Source: Flavobacteriaceae bacterium CRH (GTDB lineage Bacteria > Bacteroidota > Bacteroidia > Flavobacteriales > Flavobacteriaceae). From it: a stretch of DNA of 64,000 nucleotides. Within the stretch, counting starts at the first letter, position 1. Each line of letters begins with the position of its first letter. A program made the translations under genes and the position numbers. Of this stretch, positions 34,643 to 44,050 are shown piece after piece. Below the pieces are notes generated by a model. It searched no databases, was not told the origin of the DNA, and saw only the letters and a program-made list of their open reading frames with translations. The stretch lies in NCBI GenBank assembly GCA_001507425.1, contig LMAJ01000016.1, positions 124,001-188,000 on the forward strand, read 5' to 3'.

Positions 34643-36952
34643 TTATTTCTTATAAGCTTCCGTTCTGGCATCTTTTATAACACCTTTCCAGTTCAATCCA
34701 AAAGCGAAATCATATACATTACCTTCGCTGTCTTTGTGCGAAATCATATCAAAAGGAACGTCTTCAAATTGTTTTTCAACGGTTTCCATATTGGCTGGCA
34801 TTTGAACCGGCAATAATCCTGAAGGTTCTGTTTTTCCTGAAATAATATCTAAAACCGCTTGTGTCGAAACACCGAAATTCAATACAATTCCGTCAACTTG
34901 TTTTTCAAATTCATTAAAAATCATTGGTTTTGAAGCTGTAACCGAAACAATAACCGGCTTGCCTTTCATCATGTCTTTCGTATCGAGAATCGTTCTCAAA
35001 TCCATCGTGTTGGCAACGGTAACGGTTTTGTTTTTATAGGTTCTGTCTGTAATGGTTGGGTCAATAACCTGATCTCCGGCAGCAATACTTTTTGTTTTCG
35101 CTTCGGTTGCGGTGTAAGTTCCGTATTGAAGTGAAATTGGTACATAACCATTGCTTCCGTTTGTTCTGTCGTTTAAGTCATAACCGCCTTCTAAACTCTG
35201 TGGACTTGTAACAAAAACAATCGCAAAATCTGCTTTTGACGGATCTTCGGTTACATTGTAGTATTTCTTAACCAATTCTAAATTTACCGGATAATCTAAT
35301 TTTGGCTGACTTGCCACGCCCCACCAATCTTTGGTTGAAGCCGTATAAATCTTCGGAATAAAAACCGTTTTCTTTTCTTTCAAGGGTAAAACTGAAGCTT
35401 TGTTTTTCAACAAAACAACCGATTTTAATTGCGCCTCATAACCGGCTTTCATGAATTCAGGATTTCCAACAATCGCTTTTGTTTCGGCAACGTTTAAATA
35501 CGGATTTTCAAAAAGACCAACCCTGAAAATATTCTTCAATAATCGAACGGCAGATCTTTCAAAACGCGCTCTCATAAAAGGTTCGCCAAATTCCTTAATT
35601 CCCATTTGATAGGCTTCGAGAACTGGTTTCTTGTCATTATTCCCCCCAAACTGATCTACTCCGGCAACAATTGCTTTGTAGTGTCTTTCATTAATCGAAA
35701 GATTCTCAACGCCCCAAGGTTTTCCGGCAAAAAGATTTGGTGTTTTTCCTTCGTCTCCCGTTACTAACCAATCGGTACAAACTACGCCGTCGTAGCCGTA
35801 TTTATCTCTCAATAAATCCGTAATAATGTATTTACTGTAACCGTTGGCTACATTTTCCTTGTATTTTTTATCCTGATCAAAAGTGATCGTGTAATACGGC
35901 ATAACCGCAGAAGCTTTGCTGGTTTTTCCTTTTAATTTGAAAGCGCCATTAACAAACGGATCAATATGCTGCTGCAAATTATTTCCCGGATAAACGGCAA
36001 ACTTTCCGTAAGCCCAGTGTCCGTCGCGTCCGCCCTCTTCTGCACCACCGCTTGGCCAGTGCTTTACCATGGCGTTTACACTTTTGTAACCCCAGCCGTC
36101 TTTGATTTCGTCTTTTCCGTACGAAGTTTGAAAACCGTCAATATACGCTCTTCCCATATCTCTGGTTAAGGCCGGGCTTTCGCCGAAAGTCATTGAAATC
36201 CTGTACCATCTTGGCTCAGATCCTAAATCAATTTGAGGAGATAATGCCGTTGCGATTCCTAACGCACGGTATTCTTTTGCAGCAATTTGACCAAACTGTT
36301 CTACGATTTTCGGGTCAAAAGTCGATGCCATTCCTAAACCATCGGGCCACATTGAGATTGTTCCTCCCGCTCCTGCGTTAAACTCAGACGTAACATTTGC
36401 CGTATGACGCGGATCTGTACTGGTATTACTCGGAATTCCAAGTCCAATTCCCTCTACAAAAGCCTGCATTTGGTTGTTCCATAAAGCGGCTGTTTCCGGA
36501 GTTTCTACACTGGTAATCAATACATGTCTAAGATTATCGTCTTTCAGAAATAATTTCTGCTCATCTGTAAGCTGCCAGGATTTCGCGCCGCTTTCAGCAA
36601 AAACTTTTCCGTTGTAATGACCTGCCCTGTATCCATCTGCAGGAGCCGGAAGCGCCTGATGACGGCTGTAAAGCATTAATCCGGCCATTTGTTCCACCGA
36701 CATTTTTGAAGCTAAATCTTTGGCTCTTTCATCTGCCGAAAGGCGCCAATCTTCATACTTGTCAAGCTTTCCGTTTTTATTTAAATCTTTAAATTTCTTG
36801 CCGCTTACGGTTAGGATTTTAATGCCGGATTCGGGAGAATATCCCAAATCGGCACCTTTATTATTTTTTACAATCGTGAAATTTTCTTGTTGCGCCTGCG
36901 CTGAAGCACTAATCAAAAAAGCAAATCCGGCTGTTAGTATTATATTTTTCAT
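34643..36952 (-). CDS. GH3 exo-glycosidase, secreted
   Basis: A 769-aa GH3 enzyme with a signal peptide (residues 1-20, SAQAQ). An EF-hand-like stretch FKDLNKNGKLDKYEDWRLS (54-72) begins the catalytic part. The barrel has KHWPSGGAEEGGRDGHW and the nucleophile Asp394 in GVVCTDWLVTGD. It is the subgroup close to exo-1,4/1,3-beta-glucosidases that act at the glycan end. Only 10 bp separates its start from the stop of the TonB-dependent receptor gene, so the two form one operon. Confidence 0.93.
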   Translation of the reverse strand: MKNIILTAGFAFLISASAQAQQENFTIVKNNKGADLGYSPESGIKILTVSGKKFKDLNKNGKLDKYEDWRLSADERAKDLASKMSVEQMAGLMLYSRHQALPAPADGYRAGHYNGKVFAESGAKSWQLTDEQKLFLKDDNLRHVLITSVETPETAALWNNQMQAFVEGIGLGIPSNTSTDPRHTANVTSEFNAGAGGTISMWPDGLGMASTFDPKIVEQFGQIAAKEYRALGIATALSPQIDLGSEPRWYRISMTFGESPALTRDMGRAYIDGFQTSYGKDEIKDGWGYKSVNAMVKHWPSGGAEEGGRDGHWAYGKFAVYPGNNLQQHIDPFVNGAFKLKGKTSKASAVMPYYTITFDQDKKYKENVANGYSKYIITDLLRDKYGYDGVVCTDWLVTGDEGKTPNLFAGKPWGVENLSINERHYKAIVAGVDQFGGNNDKKPVLEAYQMGIKEFGEPFMRARFERSAVRLLKNIFRVGLFENPYLNVAETKAIVGNPEFMKAGYEAQLKSVVLLKNKASVLPLKEKKTVFIPKIYTASTKDWWGVASQPKLDYPVNLELVKKYYNVTEDPSKADFAIVFVTSPQSLEGGYDLNDRTNGSNGYVPISLQYGTYTATEAKTKSIAAGDQVIDPTITDRTYKNKTVTVANTMDLRTILDTKDMMKGKPVIVSVTASKPMIFNEFEKQVDGIVLNFGVSTQAVLDIISGKTEPSGLLPVQMPANMETVEKQFEDVPFDMISHKDSEGNVYDFAFGLNWKGVIKDARTEAYKK

Positions 36953-36962
36953 AAAATGAAAT

Positions 36963-39221
36963 TTAGAATCTGAAATTAAGAGACGCTTCTAAAGTAAACG
37001 GACGAATATAAGATCCTACCAAAAGCTGATCGTAATAACCTGAAGCATCTGTAATTAACTCTGCTCCGTTGATGGTTCCTTTTGCTCCCGTTTGGTTTAA
37101 GAAGTTTACTGCGGTCAGGCCGATGTCAAAATGATCGTTGATTTTGTAGTTTACTCCACCAAAAGTTTCCCATCTTGGTGCGAAATATAACGCATTGGTT
37201 AAGTTGGCATATTGCTTACTGAAATAACGGAAACTCGCCCAAACTTTGAAATCTTTATAGGTATAACTCGGATCGATTTCCATTAAAACTTTAGAAATTT
37301 CCAACACGTTTTTATCGTTATAAGAATAATTATTTCCAAAAGCAGAGAAATCATAATTCTTGTAAACCGGATCCTGAAACGTAATTAAATAGTGAAGAGA
37401 AAATCCTTTGAAAGGAGACGCCACAATATCTGTTGTCCAGCCCAAAGTCTGAATGTCATAGAAAACCGTTGCTACTTCTGACTGACTAGCATTTGCCGGA
37501 TTTACCAAGTTTAATCTCGCTTGGTAATTATTTCTCGTTAAGTAAGTTGCCTGAGAAACTACGCTGAATTTTTCCTGATTATAGTACAATCCAAAAGCAG
37601 CTAAAGGACTTTTTGTTTTAGCCAAATTAGGTGCAACTGCTCCTGAATAACTTTCTAACTGACCATTTTTTTCTGTATACGTGAAATCGGCAAGGATTCC
37701 TGCGCTTTTTGTTACTTTAAAAACGGCATTAACAGAACCTCCTAAATGAAACCAGTTGTTATCAAAATATGATTTTTGACTCGGATCGAAAACTAAATTT
37801 GCAGTTCTTGCTGTTTGGTAATAATCGCCTTTTAGTTTGTGGTATCTTAAATTTACACCGTAAGCAAGGCTTAAACGGTCTGAAACAGTCCAGTTATCAG
37901 AGAAATATCCTGATAATTTATTCTCGAAACCATTGTGGTATTCTCCACCAATATTATAATTGTAAAATCCGTCAGCATCTGTATTTGAAGTTCCGCCTGG
38001 CGTATTACGAACCAATTTATCAGGATTTGCGCTAACGGTTTGGTTAAAGAAAGAGCGGCTTGAAGTAAACTCATCAACATTATAGTAGTACTCTGTTAAT
38101 CCGAATCTCCATTGGTGTTTTTCGACATTCTTTTTGATTTCAAAACGAGATAAAACAGATGTTGTTGGCGTTCCGTCTGTATACAATCCCAACATCGAAT
38201 TTACATTTCCTACGTAAGGCTGACCGTTTGCTTCATAAGTAAAATTATCTGCAGCAGTTGCCTGAAAAATACTCAACGGAATTGCAATTAACTGTGAAGC
38301 TTTTGAAGTTCTGAAACGGGTTGAAAAATTGAATTTCCAGTCGTTTGCCAAATCGTAATTTCCTAATACATCAAAAGTATGTGAGGTTGTTGCAGCGTCG
38401 CTTCCGCCCATATCGGCAAATTTCGTTTCACCAGATAAAATATCTTTAAATTTTAGGATTCCGTCATTTACGATATACGAATCGCGTCCAATTTTAAAGT
38501 CATTGTACTCTTCCACTTTTCCGCCTTCTTTATATCTAAAAACGGCGTAGTTGGTTAAAGATGCTGAGTTTGCATATTTATACGTAAAGCTGATTTGACC
38601 TTTTCCGTTATTGAATTTCTTGGTTAAACCTGCTCTGTAAATTTGAGTTCGGTCTGAATAATTGGCAAATTTTAAGTCGAAAGAATTCGGGTCAAAATTG
38701 GCGTAAGCGCCCATTGTGTATGACCAGCCTTTAGATAATGGTCCGGAAACATTAAGATCTCCTTTCATCCAACCAAAACTTGAACCTGAGAAATTACCAA
38801 CAATTTCTAATTTATCTGTTCCTAATTTTGTGTATGAGTTTACCGCAAAACCTAAATCTCCGGTTGTAATAGCAGCTTCTCCAATTTTTAATAAACCTGT
38901 ACGGCCTAAACTTTTACTTTGTCTCCAGGTTCTGTTTGGCAATTCCGGCCAGAAATAATAGACAACCGGCAAATCATTTTCCTGAATCGTGATTCCACCA
39001 ACGGTAGACGGCAATCCAATATTTACATCACGCGGACCTGAATTATTAGCCGCATTAAGCATTACGTTTCTGTTTTTTTCTTCTTTAGAATCAGACTCTA
39101 CAATTTTAGTTATTGTTTTAATTGAGTCTGTAGGTTTTTGTTGCTTTTTATCCTCTTGAGCAAAAGCTTCAAAAGTTGGAAAAAAAGCAATGCAAATGGC
39201 AGATAGCATTAATTTTTTCAT
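36963..39221 (-). CDS. TonB-dependent outer-membrane receptor
   Basis: A 752-aa outer-membrane protein with a signal peptide (about residues 1-21, EAFAQ). It has a degenerate plug (about 55-160: VGGITIQENDLPVVYYFWPE) and a long beta-barrel with alternating aromatic residues, ending in LEASLNFRF with terminal Phe, which directs insertion. A carboxypeptidase-like N-terminal domain, typical of SusC, is missing. Likely imports an oligosaccharide, and the downstream GH3 supports that. No SusD-like lipoprotein is next to it. The upstream region holds a perfect palindrome and direct repeats. Confidence 0.9.
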   Translation of the reverse strand: MKKLMLSAICIAFFPTFEAFAQEDKKQQKPTDSIKTITKIVESDSKEEKNRNVMLNAANNSGPRDVNIGLPSTVGGITIQENDLPVVYYFWPELPNRTWRQSKSLGRTGLLKIGEAAITTGDLGFAVNSYTKLGTDKLEIVGNFSGSSFGWMKGDLNVSGPLSKGWSYTMGAYANFDPNSFDLKFANYSDRTQIYRAGLTKKFNNGKGQISFTYKYANSASLTNYAVFRYKEGGKVEEYNDFKIGRDSYIVNDGILKFKDILSGETKFADMGGSDAATTSHTFDVLGNYDLANDWKFNFSTRFRTSKASQLIAIPLSIFQATAADNFTYEANGQPYVGNVNSMLGLYTDGTPTTSVLSRFEIKKNVEKHQWRFGLTEYYYNVDEFTSSRSFFNQTVSANPDKLVRNTPGGTSNTDADGFYNYNIGGEYHNGFENKLSGYFSDNWTVSDRLSLAYGVNLRYHKLKGDYYQTARTANLVFDPSQKSYFDNNWFHLGGSVNAVFKVTKSAGILADFTYTEKNGQLESYSGAVAPNLAKTKSPLAAFGLYYNQEKFSVVSQATYLTRNNYQARLNLVNPANASQSEVATVFYDIQTLGWTTDIVASPFKGFSLHYLITFQDPVYKNYDFSAFGNNYSYNDKNVLEISKVLMEIDPSYTYKDFKVWASFRYFSKQYANLTNALYFAPRWETFGGVNYKINDHFDIGLTAVNFLNQTGAKGTINGAELITDASGYYDQLLVGSYIRPFTLEASLNFRF

Positions 39222-39254
39222 GAGTGGTATGTTAGTTTTTGGAAATAAAATTTC

Positions 39255-39275
39255 ATTGCTTCATTATGAAGCAAT
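39255..39275 (-). promoter_or_regulatory. Perfect palindrome upstream of the TonB receptor
   Basis: ATTGCTTCAT and ATGAAGCAAT are exact reverse complements around a single central T. It lies 33 bp upstream of the receptor start, where a repressor or activator of the operon would bind. Function is inferred. Confidence 0.5.
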
Positions 39276-39316
39276 ATTAATAACAAATTCTCAATTCAAC
39301 AAATAAATCCACTAAA

Positions 39317-39358
39317 AAATTTCATAATCGCATTATTATCTCATAATAAATTTCATAA
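39317..39358. promoter_or_regulatory. Direct repeat AAATTTCATAA, 31-bp period
   Basis: AAATTTCATAA occurs at 39317-39327 and 39348-39358, 31 bp apart (about three helical turns). The repeat lies in the shared 389-bp region between the receptor operon and the Nudix-type regulator, which otherwise holds no gene. Confidence 0.35.
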
Positions 39359-39510
39359 AACCAATAACAAAGAATTATCATTGCGTAGTTCTAAATCTCA
39401 AAAAAACAGCTACCACGTTTTCGGAAAGCTTTGCTATCAGTGGTTAAAGTCAACATGACCTTTATGTAAATCACTTAAAAAATGATAGTGAGATTTGCTT
39501 TTTTTTGAGG

Positions 39511-39545
39511 TCTGATATTTTTTTGTGAAGAGAAAAATATGTCAG
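39511..39545 (+). promoter_or_regulatory. Imperfect inverted repeat upstream of the Nudix-type regulator
   Basis: TCTGA-TATTTTT and AAAAATATG-TCAGA pair, apart from two extra bases, with a 10-nt centre. It sits 16 bp before the -33 box of the regulator gene and may be its operator. Confidence 0.35.
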
Positions 39546-39560
39546 AAAAAATTGAAACGA

Positions 39561-39593
39561 TTTGACTTATACCTATCAAAAAGACTAAATTTG
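39561..39593 (+). promoter_or_regulatory. Promoter of the Nudix-type regulator (TTTG-N21-TAAATTTG)
   Basis: TTTG (39561-39564) and TAAATTTG (39586-39593) match the Bacteroidetes promoter with a 21-bp spacer. The ATG follows at 39611, so the leader is about 13-14 nt. Confidence 0.6.
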
Positions 39594-39610
39594 GAGCTAA
39601 TTATACCCAA

Positions 39611-40357
39611 ATGGAATTAAAAAAGATACTTGAGCAACAATCTGAAGAGGCGTTTAAAAAATATATTCCGACGCTTTCTATAGATTGTGCTATTTTTAGT
39701 TTTCACGAAAATTCGCTTCATGTTTTGACCGTAAAAATGAAGGATCTGGATTCCTGGGGACTTCCCGGAGGATATGTGAAAAGGGTTGAAAACGTTGATG
39801 ATGCGGCAATTCGTATCTTAAAAGACAGAACGGGTACAGAAAATATTTACCTACAGCAATTTTATACTTTTGGAAATTTAAAACGTTCTGAAAGTGCTTT
39901 TGAAGAACATGACGATAGTATTTGGAACAAACAGCGTTTTGTTTCTATTGGCTATTATGCGTTGGCAGAACATTCTCATGTAAAATTAGTTATTGATCAA
40001 TATTCTACTGCTGTTGAATGGAAATCGATTGATGATTTGCCTCCGTTTATGATGGATCACAGAACTATTCTCGATAAAGCATTGCTTACACTTCGCGAGC
40101 AATTAAACAATCATCCTATCGGCTATAATCTTCTAAGCGAGAAATTTACGATGCCGGAATTGCAAAAATTATATGAAGCGATTTTAGGAAAAAAACTAAA
40201 TCGAGGCAATTTTTACAGAAAGATTCTTCGTTATGATATTCTTACCAAATTAGATGAATCGCGCAAAGGCGGCGCGCACAAAGCTCCGGATTTATATAGT
40301 TTTGATTTGGAGAAATACAACAATGCACTGAAAGAAGGTTTAAAGGGAAGTTGGTAA
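39611..40357 (+). CDS. NrtR/AraR-like Nudix-fold transcriptional regulator
   Basis: A 248-aa protein with an N-terminal Nudix domain (about residues 20-155) and a C-terminal winged helix (about 165-240, FTMPELQKLYEAILGKKLNR then GNFYRKIL). The Nudix box needs Gx5Ex7REUxEExGU. Here G54 and E60 are kept, but the sequence after Arg68 is RILKDRTGT, so the catalytic Glu residues are Ile69, Asp72 and Arg73. Hydrolysis is very unlikely, and a sugar or nucleotide effector is expected, as for the known Bacteroidetes AraR-type regulators. It is divergent from the TonB/GH3 operon and is a likely regulator of it. Confidence 0.88.
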   Translation: MELKKILEQQSEEAFKKYIPTLSIDCAIFSFHENSLHVLTVKMKDLDSWGLPGGYVKRVENVDDAAIRILKDRTGTENIYLQQFYTFGNLKRSESAFEEHDDSIWNKQRFVSIGYYALAEHSHVKLVIDQYSTAVEWKSIDDLPPFMMDHRTILDKALLTLREQLNNHPIGYNLLSEKFTMPELQKLYEAILGKKLNRGNFYRKILRYDILTKLDESRKGGAHKAPDLYSFDLEKYNNALKEGLKGSW

Positions 40358-40483
40358 TTTTTTTTACCATATAAGTGATATAAGTTCATTCTGGATTTGT
40401 ATTTTTTGCCACAGATTACAGGATTAAAATGATTTTTATTTCACGCAGATTTGGCAGATTGAGCAGATTTTTTCTCATTTTGT

Positions 40484-40578
40484 GTCATTTCGACGAAGGA
40501 GAAATCACACTAGAATCCACATAGAAATCGCCAACCTTTATCGATTTACGAGTGTGATTTCTCCTGCGTCGAAATGAC
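40484..40578. repeat. Long inverted repeat, family D
   Basis: Left arm GTCATTTCGACGAAGGAGAA pairs with the right-arm TTCTCCTGCGTCGAAATGAC apart from one or two bases. The centre (TCACACTAGAATCC, CGCCAACCTTTATCGA, GTGTGAT) matches family C while the outer arms differ. It occupies the middle of the 311-bp gap before the acyl-CoA gene. Confidence 0.75.
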
Positions 40579-40598
40579 AAACTTTGGGGTAAAAAAAA

Positions 40599-40629
40599 GC
40601 TTTGTCAAAGTTTTAAACTTTGACAAAGC
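40599..40629. repeat. Palindromic repeat, CTTTGTCAAAG family, copy 3
   Basis: GCTTTGTCAAAGTTT and AAACTTTGACAAAGC pair perfectly. Located between two convergent genes, the Nudix-type regulator (end 40357) and the acyl-CoA gene (end 40670), and preceded by an A run, so it can end minus-strand transcription. The rest of the gap has GCAGATT runs (about 40445-40470) and no gene. Confidence 0.75.
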
Positions 40630-40669
40630 CCTAAAAAAGTCTATTTTCTTTACTCTATATTCTATATTC

Positions 40670-42931
40670 TCAAATAGCTGCAATTGGCGCTGAAAGACAA
40701 CTCTCCGGAATATCGAAAGCATTTACCAGTGCAACCGCATCCGGGCGAATATCCCAACAAAGCTGGTTTACAATTTTACGGATTGCTTTGGTTTTTACGG
40801 CTTCCATATAACCGTCTTCAAGATACCAGGCTTTGTTTTTCTCTATTTGCGAAAGCGCGTATAATTGATATAATTTTGTCAATATAACTTTTGAATTTTC
40901 ATCTTCAACCGTTTTTATTGCTTCCTGAAATTGCTCTAATACAATTCTTTCCAGATACGCCTGAGCGACATCAATCATTTGATGCTGAACGACATTGAAT
41001 GCGTCATAAGGTTCTAAACCGCCATCGACTAATTTTTTGATACGTCTTGCTGCCGATGCCAAAATTGTTTTTTCTCTATGGATAAAAGCCTGCAAATGAA
41101 ACTCTGAATCAAGCAAATGTTCATCATCTGCCCTTCTTGTTGCAATTGGGTTTTTCTCAGAAATGGCCACTTTTGCATTTCCGTATACGTAATTGATGAT
41201 TCCCAAAGAACCCATTTCTCCAAACGCTTTTCTAAATTCAGCTAAACGGTTTTTGGCAACCAATTGCATTAAAACGGTATTATCTCCTTCAAAAGTGGTG
41301 TAAATTTCGGTGTCATTTTTTAGATCATCTATTCTGTTTTCAGATAAATAACCTTTTCCGCCAATAGCCTCACGACATTCCTGCAAAATATCTCTTGTGC
41401 TCCAGGTTGAGTAGGATTTCATTCCGGCAGCCAGAGCTTCAATTTCCTGCATTTCTGATTCTGTTTTGTTCAGGAATCGTTTCGTAAGATACTGTAAAGC
41501 AAAATGAACGGCGTAGGTTTTCGCTAAATGCGGAAGCAATCTTCGTTGGTGCATTCTGTAATTTAAAATCGGAACTTCTGATCCGCCTTCCGGACCAAAT
41601 TGTCGGCGTTGATCGCTGTATCGAATCGCAATCGTTAAACCTGATTTTGCTGCCGCCAAAGCAGAGCGTGGAATTCCGATCCTTCCTCCAACCAAAGTGC
41701 CTAACATCGTAAAGAAACGTCTGTTATCACTCGGAATCGGGCTTTCAAATTCTCCTTTATCATTTACAGAAGCAAATCTGTCTAACATATTTTCTTTTGG
41801 AATTACAACCTGATCGAAACGAATTGTTCCGTTATCAACACCGTTTAATCCCATTTTGTGACCGCAATCTCCTATCGTTACTCCATTTAACGTATTTCCG
41901 TTTGTATCGCGCAAAGGCACCACAAAAGCATTTACGCCATAATCGTGATCGTTTATAATAAGTTTAGCAAAAACGGTTGCCATTTGTCCGTGAACGGCGG
42001 CGTTACCAATATATTCTTTTTGCGCTTTTTCGTGCGGCGTATGAATCGTAAACGTTTGATTGCTATGATTGTAGGTTGCCGTAGTTTCTAATCCTTTTAC
42101 GTTCGAACCGTGATGTGTTTCGGTCATGGCAAAACAACCCGGTAATTTTAGCGAACCAATATCCTTTAAATATTTAGCATAATGTTTCTCTGTTCCAAGC
42201 GATTGTACACTCATTCCCCAAAGTCCAAACTGAACACCAAATTTTATAACCAAACTTAAATCGTGATAACTTAAGGTTTCCATAATCGTAAAATAATCGG
42301 CTATGTTTTCTCCTCCGCCATATTGTTTTGGATAGGCCATGTTTCCGAGATTTTCATCGGCTAAAATTTTACACCATTTGTAAACGGTTTCTCGAAATAC
42401 ATTAATATCTGTCGAAGTTTCATAAGCAAATTCAGGTCTTGAAATTACCGATTTTACTTTTTTGATTATCGCAGCTTCTTTTCCGTCCAGAAGTTGTGTT
42501 ATTTTTTGAATATCAAAATTAGAATTGGTTTGCGAATTGGCTGTAAATGAACCTTCTTTGGTTTTAAAATTCTGAATTACTTCTTCACCTAAAACTCCCA
42601 AATCGTTTTCAAGCTTTGTAAAATCAGATTGTAAGGATGAAATATCCAAATCCTTTTCTGAAAGTGCTACGGCAATATCAAAAATTGATTTTATTGATGA
42701 TTTGTCTTTAAGGCTTTTTTCAATATCCAGTTTCCATTGTGCAAGTTCATTTCGCGAAGGCGGATTTGAAATATCTACTTTAGAAAGCAGTAATTGTTTT
42801 TCTTCCGGGTTAAGCAAAGTTTGTGAACGAATAAATTCCTGTAAAGTTGCGAACTCTTTTTGAGTTAACAAATCATCGGACCACACTAAGTAAAATAATG
42901 GAATAAAGGCTTGAAGTTTGGTATTTTTCAT
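40670..42931 (-). CDS. Acyl-CoA oxidase/dehydrogenase (ACOX-like)
   Basis: A 753-aa flavoprotein larger than common acyl-CoA dehydrogenases (about 380 aa), with an extra N-terminal helical part of about 130 residues and the two-domain acyl-CoA-oxidase-like C-terminus. FAD-binding stretches are CFAMTETHHGSNVKGLETTA and RYSDQRRQFGP. The catalytic base is probably the Glu in YTTFEGDNTVLMQ, as in peroxisomal acyl-CoA oxidases. It catalyses the first step of fatty-acid beta-oxidation. It stands alone with no other beta-oxidation genes nearby. A dehydrogenase rather than an oxidase is possible. Confidence 0.9.
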   Translation of the reverse strand: MKNTKLQAFIPLFYLVWSDDLLTQKEFATLQEFIRSQTLLNPEEKQLLLSKVDISNPPSRNELAQWKLDIEKSLKDKSSIKSIFDIAVALSEKDLDISSLQSDFTKLENDLGVLGEEVIQNFKTKEGSFTANSQTNSNFDIQKITQLLDGKEAAIIKKVKSVISRPEFAYETSTDINVFRETVYKWCKILADENLGNMAYPKQYGGGENIADYFTIMETLSYHDLSLVIKFGVQFGLWGMSVQSLGTEKHYAKYLKDIGSLKLPGCFAMTETHHGSNVKGLETTATYNHSNQTFTIHTPHEKAQKEYIGNAAVHGQMATVFAKLIINDHDYGVNAFVVPLRDTNGNTLNGVTIGDCGHKMGLNGVDNGTIRFDQVVIPKENMLDRFASVNDKGEFESPIPSDNRRFFTMLGTLVGGRIGIPRSALAAAKSGLTIAIRYSDQRRQFGPEGGSEVPILNYRMHQRRLLPHLAKTYAVHFALQYLTKRFLNKTESEMQEIEALAAGMKSYSTWSTRDILQECREAIGGKGYLSENRIDDLKNDTEIYTTFEGDNTVLMQLVAKNRLAEFRKAFGEMGSLGIINYVYGNAKVAISEKNPIATRRADDEHLLDSEFHLQAFIHREKTILASAARRIKKLVDGGLEPYDAFNVVQHQMIDVAQAYLERIVLEQFQEAIKTVEDENSKVILTKLYQLYALSQIEKNKAWYLEDGYMEAVKTKAIRKIVNQLCWDIRPDAVALVNAFDIPESCLSAPIAAI

Positions 42932-43101
42932 AATTAGTACTATAATTTAGCTTTGGTTAAATTAATAAATTTTAATTATAAAGTAATTAATCATTCGTTA
43001 ATTAAATTGTAAAACATGATGCAATAAATAACGAGTTACGGTTTATTAATTACCTCAAATAAATAAAAAGAATTGATATAATAATTACTATTCTAAAAAG
43101 A

Positions 43102-43109
43102 TATATTTG
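43102..43109 (+). promoter_or_regulatory. -7 box of the lipoprotein gene
   Basis: TATATTTG matches TAnnTTTG, about 60 nt before the ATG at 43169. The nearest TTG upstream is 26 bp away, too far for a normal -33 box. Confidence 0.35.
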
Positions 43110-43168
43110 TTATTATTAAAAAATATTCTGACAATCTAATTAGTTAGACCTTATTTCAAAACTTTTTT

Positions 43169-43978
43169 ATGAATAAAATACATATCGTATTAATTATGGC
43201 TTCATTCTGGACACTTTTTTCATGCAATAATAAACAGCAGAATAAAAATTTTAAGCTCCAATCAAAACAAGATGCAATACATAAAATTGTTACTCAAAAT
43301 ATATATGGAGAGAAAACAAAGTTTAATTATTCGGATTTTAATGATTTAAAGAATAACAAATATTATGATCGTTTTTTAGCAGGTGAGCTTACTGTTACAA
43401 CTGGTAAAATAGTTTGTACAGATCCAATGTATATGGAATTGGGGTTTCCTCAGAACTGGATAATTGATAAAGGAAAATATCCTGTTTACTTATATTTTGG
43501 TTTAGAGGAAGATTACAAAGGGCGTATAGCATATTCGGAAATGGTTATTAAAGATGAAATTCCAGCATATTGGGAATTTTCATTAATTAAAGAAAATTTA
43601 CTAGCAGACGAATTTGAAAGAAAAATGAATGGTTACTATCCCGTAGAAAACGGACTGAGTTGTTTTACAGATTTTGAAACTTATAAAATTTATGAACAGG
43701 AGGTTAAAGATTTTTATAGTAAAGATAAAAATGCTAATTTTTATAGTGATGTACTAGCTTCCAAATTTTCAAAAAACAAACATACCTCTAAAAGCCCTCT
43801 AGATGAAGAGGAAGAGTGGGCAAATTTTAAACCAGCAAACTCAAATGGAAATATAATAATGTTTTCTTCTGGTTCAGGAGACGGACTTTATGCAAGGTAT
43901 GTTGGTTACGACAAAAATGGAAATGTTTTGAAATTCATAACTGATTTTATTAAACTTGACGAGACAGAAATGCGTTAA
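43169..43978 (+). CDS. Hypothetical lipoprotein
   Basis: A 269-aa protein with a lipoprotein signal (MNKIHIVLIMASFWTLFSC; lipobox FSC, Cys19), so it is anchored by lipid. The rest is hydrophilic, with no known domain recognised. It has a PVYLYFGLEEDYKGR strand and a Gly/Ser-rich SSGSGDGLYARYVG segment close to the end. I do not recognise the family. It stands alone and ends at a hairpin. Confidence 0.7.
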   Translation: MNKIHIVLIMASFWTLFSCNNKQQNKNFKLQSKQDAIHKIVTQNIYGEKTKFNYSDFNDLKNNKYYDRFLAGELTVTTGKIVCTDPMYMELGFPQNWIIDKGKYPVYLYFGLEEDYKGRIAYSEMVIKDEIPAYWEFSLIKENLLADEFERKMNGYYPVENGLSCFTDFETYKIYEQEVKDFYSKDKNANFYSDVLASKFSKNKHTSKSPLDEEEEWANFKPANSNGNIIMFSSGSGDGLYARYVGYDKNGNVLKFITDFIKLDETEMR

Positions 43979-43980
43979 AA

Positions 43981-44010
43981 AACAGGAATAAAAAACGCTC
44001 ATTCCTGTTT
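43981..44010 (+). terminator. Hairpin after the lipoprotein gene
   Basis: AACAGGAAT pairs with ATTCCTGTT over 9 bp, three bases after the stop codon. The T run is short, so it is a weak terminator. Confidence 0.55.
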
Positions 44011-44050
44011 AAATATGCTGTTAAGATTCTGGTAATTTTATGAAAAAGGT

